From an uncultured Treponema sp. (GTDB taxonomy: Bacteria; Spirochaetota; Spirochaetia; Treponematales; Treponemataceae): a DNA stretch of 9,111 nucleotides. The notes beneath the pieces are model-generated. The model was not told the DNA's origin. It saw nothing but the letters and a program-made list of their open reading frames with translations, and ran no database searches. This document shows positions 3,502-9,111 of the stretch, one piece after another. The position numbers were made by a program, and so were the translations under genes. Location: NCBI GenBank assembly GCA_946538795.1, contig CAMNGY010000031.1, positions 1 to 9,111 on the forward strand, in the 5' to 3' direction. The stretch's first letter is position 1. Every line of letters starts with the position of its first letter.

Positions 3502-5340
3502 ATGTGCGGATTTGTCGGAGCTTTTGATTTGAACGACGGCGGCCAGCCCATTGGCGAGGGGCTGCGCGAGGAGCTGAGGGGGCAGGTGCTGGAGATGTCC
3601 AGGAAACTCCGCCACCGCGGGCCGGACTGGAGCGGGGTTTACAGCGGGGAGAATGCGATACTCAGCCATGAGCGGCTCGCCATAGTGGACCCCCTGAGCG
3701 GGAAGCAGCCGCTCGTCAGCGGGGACGGCAAGCTCATCCTCGCCGTGAACGGGGAAATCTACAACCACAAGGAGCTGCGGAGGGAGCTGGCCGGAAGCTA
3801 TGAGTTCCGCACGCAGAGCGACTGCGAGGTCATAATCCCCCTCTACCGGAAATGCATGGAAAGCGGCGGAGACTTCGCCGAGATGATAGAGCGGCTTTCC
3901 GGCATATTCGCCTTCGCGCTCTACGACAGCGAGCGGGACGCATACCTGGTGGCCCGCGACGAGATAGGCGTCATACCCCTGTACCAGGGATGGGACAGGG
4001 CCGGGAGGTATTACGTCGCCTCCGAGCTGAAGGCCCTGGAGGGCCATTGCGTGAGCCTTGAGGAATTCCCCAACGGCTGCTACCTGTGGTCCGGGCCAGA
4101 CGGACGCCAGGACAGCGACAGCACGGCGGACCAGCCGGAAAGCGGCGGCCAGAGCGCAGGGACGGGAAACCCGGGCGGGGCAAAGCCCGTCCGCTGGTAT
4201 ACCCGCCCCTGGGAATCATACCAGACCGTGCAGTCTGCTCCCCGCGCGACGGACGGCAAGGGGGAGCTGATAAACCCCGGCGTCGTGGAAAAGCTCAGGA
4301 ACGGCCTTGAGGCGGCCGTCCGCGCCCAGCTGATGAGCGACGTTCCCTACGGGGTCCTGCTCAGCGGCGGTCTGGACTCATCCATAATCGCGGCCGTCAC
4401 GCAGAAGTTCAGCAGGCAGCGCGTGGAAAGCGACAACCGCGAGGGCGCATGGTGGCCCAGGCTGCACTCGTTCGCGGTCGGGCTGGAAGGCAGCCCCGAC
4501 CTGGCGGCCGCGCGCAAGGCGGCGGACTACATCGGGACCGTCCACCACGAGGTGCACTTCACGATCCAGGAGGCCCTGGACGCCCTTCCCGACGTCATAT
4601 ACCACATAGAGACATACGACATAACGACGGTGCGGGCCAGCACCCCCATGTACCTGCTCGCGCGGGTCATAAAGTCCATGGGAATAAAGATGGTCCTCTC
4701 GGGCGAGGGGAGCGACGAGCTTTTCGGAGGCTACCTCTACTTCCACAAGGCCCCCGACGCCAAGGAATTCCACGAGGAGCTGGTGCGCAAGATGAGCAAG
4801 CTGCACCTGTACGACTGCCTGCGCGCCAACAAGAGCCTCATGGCATGGGGCGTGGAAGGCCGCGTACCCTTCCTGGACAAGGACTTCATAGACATAGCGA
4901 TGGGCCTGAACCCGGCGGACAAGATGTGCATACCCCTCCCCGACGGAAAGGCGCGGATTGAAAAATGGATACTGCGCAAGGCCTTCGAGGACCTGCTTCC
5001 CAAGGAGATAGCCTGGAGGCAGAAGGAGCAGTTCTCCGACGGCGTGGGCTACAGCTGGATAGACACGCTCAAGAAGATGACGGAGGAGAAGGTCTCGGAC
5101 GCGGAGTTCCGGCGCAGGGAAAGCCGCTTCCCGGTGAACCCGCCCAAAACCAAGGAGGAGTATTACTACAGGGAGATATACAGCCGTCTTTTCCCCAGCG
5201 ACAGCGCGGCCCGCACGGTCCCGCACGAGGCGGGCGTGGCCTGCTCCACGGCGAAGGCCCTGGAATGGGACGCTGCATGGAAGGGAATGGACGAACCGAG
5301 CGGACGCGCCATAGGAGGTGTTCACAATGAGAGCTACTGA
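3502..5340 (+). CDS. asnB: Asparagine synthetase B, glutamine-hydrolysing
   Basis: This 612-residue cytoplasmic enzyme makes asparagine from aspartate, ATP and glutamine. The start at 3502 is fixed by Cys2 (MCGFVGAF), the glutaminase nucleophile exposed once Met is removed. GGGGAG lies 8 bases upstream, and an in-frame ATG at 3472 would bury the cysteine. The glutaminase domain (2 to about 195) contains RHRGPDWSG (37-45), NGEIYN (83-88) and SDCEV (106-110). The synthetase domain has the ATP-pyrophosphatase loop SGGLDSS (288-294) and SGEGSDELFGGY (400-411). Long stretches, including AWRQKEQFSDGVGYSWIDTL, match E. coli AsnB as I remember it. The E. coli enzyme is 554 residues. Much of the extra length is a Gly/Ser/Asp/Gln-rich insert at about 198-228 between the two domains. 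The last codons overlap gltB by 14 bases, so the two are co-translated. Confidence 0.97.
   Translation: MCGFVGAFDLNDGGQPIGEGLREELRGQVLEMSRKLRHRGPDWSGVYSGENAILSHERLAIVDPLSGKQPLVSGDGKLILAVNGEIYNHKELRRELAGSYEFRTQSDCEVIIPLYRKCMESGGDFAEMIERLSGIFAFALYDSERDAYLVARDEIGVIPLYQGWDRAGRYYVASELKALEGHCVSLEEFPNGCYLWSGPDGRQDSDSTADQPESGGQSAGTGNPGGAKPVRWYTRPWESYQTVQSAPRATDGKGELINPGVVEKLRNGLEAAVRAQLMSDVPYGVLLSGGLDSSIIAAVTQKFSRQRVESDNREGAWWPRLHSFAVGLEGSPDLAAARKAADYIGTVHHEVHFTIQEALDALPDVIYHIETYDITTVRASTPMYLLARVIKSMGIKMVLSGEGSDELFGGYLYFHKAPDAKEFHEELVRKMSKLHLYDCLRANKSLMAWGVEGRVPFLDKDFIDIAMGLNPADKMCIPLPDGKARIEKWILRKAFEDLLPKEIAWRQKEQFSDGVGYSWIDTLKKMTEEKVSDAEFRRRESRFPVNPPKTKEEYYYREIYSRLFPSDSAARTVPHEAGVACSTAKALEWDAAWKGMDEPSGRAIGGVHNESY
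5313..5320 (+). promoter_or_regulatory. Strong Shine-Dalgarno of gltB inside the asnB 3' end
   Basis: AGGAGGTG lies 6 bases before the ATG at 5327 and within the last codons of asnB. It is a near-perfect anti-16S match and decides the gltB start over the later in-frame ATG at 5417, which has no comparable site. Confidence 0.85.
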
Positions 5341-8300
5341 GAATTTTTCTTGCACCGGAAGGCAGGCCGGAACGCCAGCCGGAATACAGGCCGCCGGGCA
5401 GGCCTTCCGGCCGGATATGCGGACCCTTTACGAGCCTTCGTTCGAGCACGACTCCTGCGGCATAGGGGCCGTCGTGAACATAGACGGCAGCAGGACGCAT
5501 AAAATCGTGGACAGCGCCCTGTGCATAGTGGAGAAGCTGGAGCACCGCGCGGGAAAGGACGCGGAGGGCAGGACCGGCGACGGCGTGGGCATACTGCTGC
5601 AGATATGCCACGCTTTCTTCAAGGATGCGGCCGCCGCCTGCGGCATAACGCTCGGCGGCGAGCGGGATTACGGGGTGGGGATGTTCTTCTTCCCGTCCGA
5701 CAAGCTGCTGCGCGCCCGGGCGATGAAGATGGTGGAATCCCTCTGCGCCAAGGAAGGGATGCGCTTTTTGGGCTGGCGCGATGTCCCCGTATGCCCCGAG
5801 GTCCTGGGGAACAAGGCCAGGGAATGCATGCCCCGCATAATGAACTGCTTCATCGAGCGGCCCTCCGACGCGGAGAAGGGGCTTGCCTTTGACCGCCGCC
5901 TGTATATACTCAGGAGGCAGTTCGAGAAAACCCAGCTCAGGACATACGTCGTCTCGCTCTCCAGCCGGACGATAGTATACAAGGGTATGTTCCTGGTCGG
6001 CCAGCTCAGGACATTCTACAAGGACCTCCAGTCGGAGGAATACAAGTCCGCGCTCGCCATAGTGCACTCGCGCTTCTCGACCAACACCCAGCCCAGCTGG
6101 CAGAGGGCGCACCCGAACCGCCTGATAGCGCACAACGGCGAGATCAACACAATCCGCGGCAACGTGGACAGGATGCTGGCCCGCGAGGAGACGCTGCGCT
6201 CCACCGTGCTGGACGAGGACGAAATGAGGAAGGTCCTGCCGGCCGTTGACACAAGCGGCTCGGATTCGGCGATGCTGGACAACACGCTGGAGTTCCTGAT
6301 GATGAACGGCATCCCCCTTCCGCTCGCGGTTATGATGTGCATCCCGGAACCGTGGAAGAACGACGAGGCGATGGGCAGGGAGAAAAAGGACTTCTACCAT
6401 TACTGGGCGACGATGATGGAAAGCTGGGACGGGCCGGCCGCAATCCTCTTCAGCGACGGGGACCTGCTGGGAGCGACGCTGGACAGGAACGGCCTGCGCC
6501 CCAGCCGCTACTATGTCACGAGCGACAACATGCTCATCCTCTCAAGCGAGGTGGGCGTGCTTGACATAGCGGAGGAGAAGATACTCAAGAAGTCTCGCCT
6601 CATGCCGGGGCGGATCCTCCTGGTGGACACGGTGCAGGGCCGGGTCATCTCGGACGAGGAGTGCAAGGAAAGGTATGCGGGCCAGTTCCCCTACGGCGAA
6701 TGGCTGGACAAGAGCCTGGTGCATCTGGCCGATCTTGCCATACCGAACAAGAAGATACCGGTTTACACGCAGGAGGAGCGTGACATAATGTACCGCGCGT
6801 TCGGCTGGACCTACGAGGACGTGAACGAGATGATACTCCCCATGGCCAAGAACGCCGTGGAGCCTACGGCCTCGATGGGCGTGGATACCCCCCTGGCCGT
6901 CCTCTCCGACCAGCACCCGCCCCTCTTCAGCTACTTCAAGCAGCTGTTCGCCCAGGTGACGAACCCGCCGATCGACAGCCTGCGCGAGAAAATCGTGACG
7001 GACACGACCGTGTACGCGGGCACGGACGGGAACATACTGGAAGCGGAAGCCTCATGCTGCACCGTGCTGGAGATAAACAACCCCATCCTAACGGGCGTGG
7101 ACATGATGAAGATAAAGGCCCTGGACAAGCCCGGCCTGAAATCCTCCACCGTCTCCCTGCTCTACTACAAGAACACGCCGCTTGAGGCCGCGATAGACGG
7201 GGTATTCAACGAAATAGAAAAGCAGTACCACACGGGGAGCAACATCATCGTCCTGTCCGACCGGGGCGTGGACGAAAGCCATGCCGCCATACCGTCCCTG
7301 CTTGCGGTCTCGGCCGTGGAGCAGTACCTGATACGGACAAAAAAACGGACAAAAATCTCGATAATCCTTGAGAGCGCGGAAATCCGTGACGTACATCAGG
7401 CGGCGATGATCCTTGGATACGGGGCCAGGGCCATAAACCCCTACCTGGCACATGAGTGCATCGCCGAGCTGATAGACCAGAAGCTTTTGGACAAGGACTA
7501 CCACACGGCGATTGACGACTACAACAAGGCGATTCTGGGCGGCATCGTCAAGATAGCCGCAAAGATGGGAATAAGCTGCATCCAGTCATACCAGTCCGCC
7601 CAGATATTCGAGGCCGTGGGAATAAGCCCCCAGGTCATAGACCGCTACTTCACCAACACCGTAAGCAGGGTGGGAGGCATAACGCTCAAGGAGATAGAGG
7701 ACGACGTGAACTATCACCACGACAAGGCCTTCGACCCGCTGGGCCTCACCGTGAACACGCACCTGGACTCCGTGGGCAAGCACAAGATGCGGCGGGGACC
7801 GGGATGCGAGGACCACCTCTACTCGCCCGAGACCATCATAGCCCTGCAGCAGGCGACGAGGAGCGGCGACTACAAGAGATTCAAGGAATACACGGCCCTG
7901 GTGGACGATGAGAAACGCCCGCACACGCTGAGGAGCCTGCTCAAGCTCAACTACGCCGCCGACGGGGGCATACCAATTGACGAGGTTGAGGGCGTGGACG
8001 AGATAGTGCAGCGCTTCAAGACCGGGGCGATGAGCTACGGCTCCATAAGCGAGGAAGCCCACAAGTGCATGGCCGAGGCGATGAACCACCTGCACGGCAA
8101 GAGCAACAGCGGCGAGGGCGGCGAGAACCCCGACAGGCTGGGGACCAAGTACAACTCCGCGATAAAGCAGGTCGCATCCGGCCGCTTCGGCGTGACGGAG
8201 GAATACCTCCTTTCCGCCAAGGAGATACAGATAAAGATGGCGCAGGGTGCCAAGCCGGGTGAAGGCGGCCACCTGCCGGGCAAGAAGGTATACCCCTGGA

Positions 8301-9111
8301 TCGCAAAGACACGCTACGCCACGCCGGGCGTCGCGCTCATCTCGCCGCCGCCCCACCACGACATCTATTCAATCGAGGATCTGGCACAGCTGATCTACGA
8401 CCTGAAGAACGCCAACCGCGCCGCGCGGATAAGCGTCAAGCTGGTGAGCGAGGCCGGGGTCGGGACGATCGCGGCGGGAGTCGCCAAGGCCGGCGCGCAG
8501 GTCATTTTGATTTCCGGGCACGACGGCGGGACCGGAGCCGCCCCCATCTCCAGCATCCACCATGCGGGGCTGCCCTGGGAGCTGGGGCTTGCCGAGACCC
8601 AGCAGACGCTCGTGCAGAACGGGCTGAGGAGCCGGGTCCGCATAGAGACGGACGGAAAGCTCATGAGCGGACGTGACGTCATAATCGCGGCCCTGCTGGG
8701 TGCGGAGGAATTCGGCTTCGCGACGGCCCCTCTCATCTCGATGGGCTGCGCGATGATGCGGGCCTGCCAGAAGGACACCTGCCCCTTCGGGGTGGCCACG
8801 CAGAACAGCGAGCTGCGGAAGCGCTTCCGCGGGAAGAGCGAGTACGTGGAGAACTTCATGAAGTTCATCGCCCAGGAGATGCGCGAGTACATGGCAAAGC
8901 TGGGCGTGCGCAAGCTGGACGAGCTGATCGGCCGCACCGATCTTCTGGGAATAAAAGAAGAGAAAAGAGGAGGGCACGCAGCCTTGCTGGACCTCTCGCG
9001 CCTGCTCGCGCGTCCTGCCTGCGGCGAGGACGGCAAGTGCAGGTTTGACCCCCAGGACGTATACGACTTCAGGCTGGATGCCACGCTGGACGAGAAACTG
9101 CTTTTAAAGGA
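5327..9111 (+). CDS. gltB: Glutamate synthase large subunit (cut by window end)
   Basis: The visible 1261 codons cover most of an enzyme that is normally about 1500 residues. It converts 2-oxoglutarate plus glutamine to two glutamates. A 43-residue leader precedes Cys44 of EHDSCGIGAV, the amidotransferase nucleophile exposed by propeptide removal. The glutaminase domain (44 to about 450) includes RTGDGVGI, HSRFSTNTQPSW (247-258), AHNGEIN, SDSAMLDN and LDRNGLRPSRY. The central domain begins near PLFSYFKQLFAQVTNPPID (532 onward). The FMN-binding synthase domain has GAMSYGS (900-906), GEGGENPDR, KPGEGGHLPG and GHDGGTGAAP (1064-1073). Cysteines 1141, 1147 and 1152, with C-x5-C-x4-C spacing, match the [3Fe-4S] ligands. 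The C-terminal GXGXG domain lies beyond the edge, as would gltD if present, so the electron donor is unknown. The frame is continuous. Overlap with asnB implies a shared transcript under the leader attenuator. Confidence 0.97.
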   Translation, partial: MRATENFSCTGRQAGTPAGIQAAGQAFRPDMRTLYEPSFEHDSCGIGAVVNIDGSRTHKIVDSALCIVEKLEHRAGKDAEGRTGDGVGILLQICHAFFKDAAAACGITLGGERDYGVGMFFFPSDKLLRARAMKMVESLCAKEGMRFLGWRDVPVCPEVLGNKARECMPRIMNCFIERPSDAEKGLAFDRRLYILRRQFEKTQLRTYVVSLSSRTIVYKGMFLVGQLRTFYKDLQSEEYKSALAIVHSRFSTNTQPSWQRAHPNRLIAHNGEINTIRGNVDRMLAREETLRSTVLDEDEMRKVLPAVDTSGSDSAMLDNTLEFLMMNGIPLPLAVMMCIPEPWKNDEAMGREKKDFYHYWATMMESWDGPAAILFSDGDLLGATLDRNGLRPSRYYVTSDNMLILSSEVGVLDIAEEKILKKSRLMPGRILLVDTVQGRVISDEECKERYAGQFPYGEWLDKSLVHLADLAIPNKKIPVYTQEERDIMYRAFGWTYEDVNEMILPMAKNAVEPTASMGVDTPLAVLSDQHPPLFSYFKQLFAQVTNPPIDSLREKIVTDTTVYAGTDGNILEAEASCCTVLEINNPILTGVDMMKIKALDKPGLKSSTVSLLYYKNTPLEAAIDGVFNEIEKQYHTGSNIIVLSDRGVDESHAAIPSLLAVSAVEQYLIRTKKRTKISIILESAEIRDVHQAAMILGYGARAINPYLAHECIAELIDQKLLDKDYHTAIDDYNKAILGGIVKIAAKMGISCIQSYQSAQIFEAVGISPQVIDRYFTNTVSRVGGITLKEIEDDVNYHHDKAFDPLGLTVNTHLDSVGKHKMRRGPGCEDHLYSPETIIALQQATRSGDYKRFKEYTALVDDEKRPHTLRSLLKLNYAADGGIPIDEVEGVDEIVQRFKTGAMSYGSISEEAHKCMAEAMNHLHGKSNSGEGGENPDRLGTKYNSAIKQVASGRFGVTEEYLLSAKEIQIKMAQGAKPGEGGHLPGKKVYPWIAKTRYATPGVALISPPPHHDIYSIEDLAQLIYDLKNANRAARISVKLVSEAGVGTIAAGVAKAGAQVILISGHDGGTGAAPISSIHHAGLPWELGLAETQQTLVQNGLRSRVRIETDGKLMSGRDVIIAALLGAEEFGFATAPLISMGCAMMRACQKDTCPFGVATQNSELRKRFRGKSEYVENFMKFIAQEMREYMAKLGVRKLDELIGRTDLLGIKEEKRGGHAALLDLSRLLARPACGEDGKCRFDPQDVYDFRLDATLDEKLLLK

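Noticed and set aside
5069..6400. 443-residue minus-strand open frame and other long antisense frames (1374-2189, 4378-5355, 7586-8359, 8395-9084)
   Set aside because: They lie opposite strongly conserved oppD, asnB and gltB. Long antisense frames are expected in GC-rich genes and none shows a recognisable domain.

Overview
This is a GC-rich bacterial window; the A+T-richer parts lie between the leftward gene and the first rightward operon. Shine-Dalgarno sequences are strong, genes are tightly packed, and isoleucine is very often encoded by ATA despite the high GC. The species cannot be fixed from the sequence. AsnB is strikingly like the enterobacterial enzyme, while OppD resembles the Firmicutes AmiE/OppD type without cluster cysteines. 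A GC-rich anaerobe such as a Treponema-like spirochaete is possible, but that is only a guess.

Layout. (1) Positions 2-544 on the minus strand hold the N-terminal 181 residues of a DEDDh 3'-5' exonuclease, cut by the window edge. (2) Positions 545-1177 are a 633-base non-coding divergent region. It holds candidate promoters on both strands and a tandem array of about eleven 22/23-bp units (810 to about 1055). The array changes from A+T-rich units at the left to near-identical G+C-rich units at the right. (3) Positions 1178-3212 form a compact rightward operon: a 4-oxalocrotonate-tautomerase-family protein, an orphan OppD-type peptide ABC transporter ATPase, and endonuclease III. The last two overlap by ATGA. 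(4) Positions 3213-3501 are a regulatory interval. It holds a two-copy 23-bp repeat that includes the nth stop codon, a G+C hairpin, a good sigma70-type promoter with an inverted repeat over its -35 box, and a leader RNA that can fold either as a long intrinsic terminator or as a short hexaloop hairpin. A small upstream ORF also lies in this leader. (5) Positions 3502-9111 hold asnB (glutamine-hydrolysing asparagine synthetase) overlapping gltB (large subunit of glutamate synthase), which runs off the right edge.

How the genes work together. asnB and gltB both use glutamine amide nitrogen, AsnB to amidate aspartate and GltB to make glutamate from 2-oxoglutarate. Their overlap and shared leader suggest one nitrogen-assimilation operon controlled by premature termination. 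The most interesting non-coding features are this leader, which in part resembles targets of ANTAR antiterminators, and the graded 22/23-bp array. I see no mobile element, CRISPR array, rRNA or tRNA.
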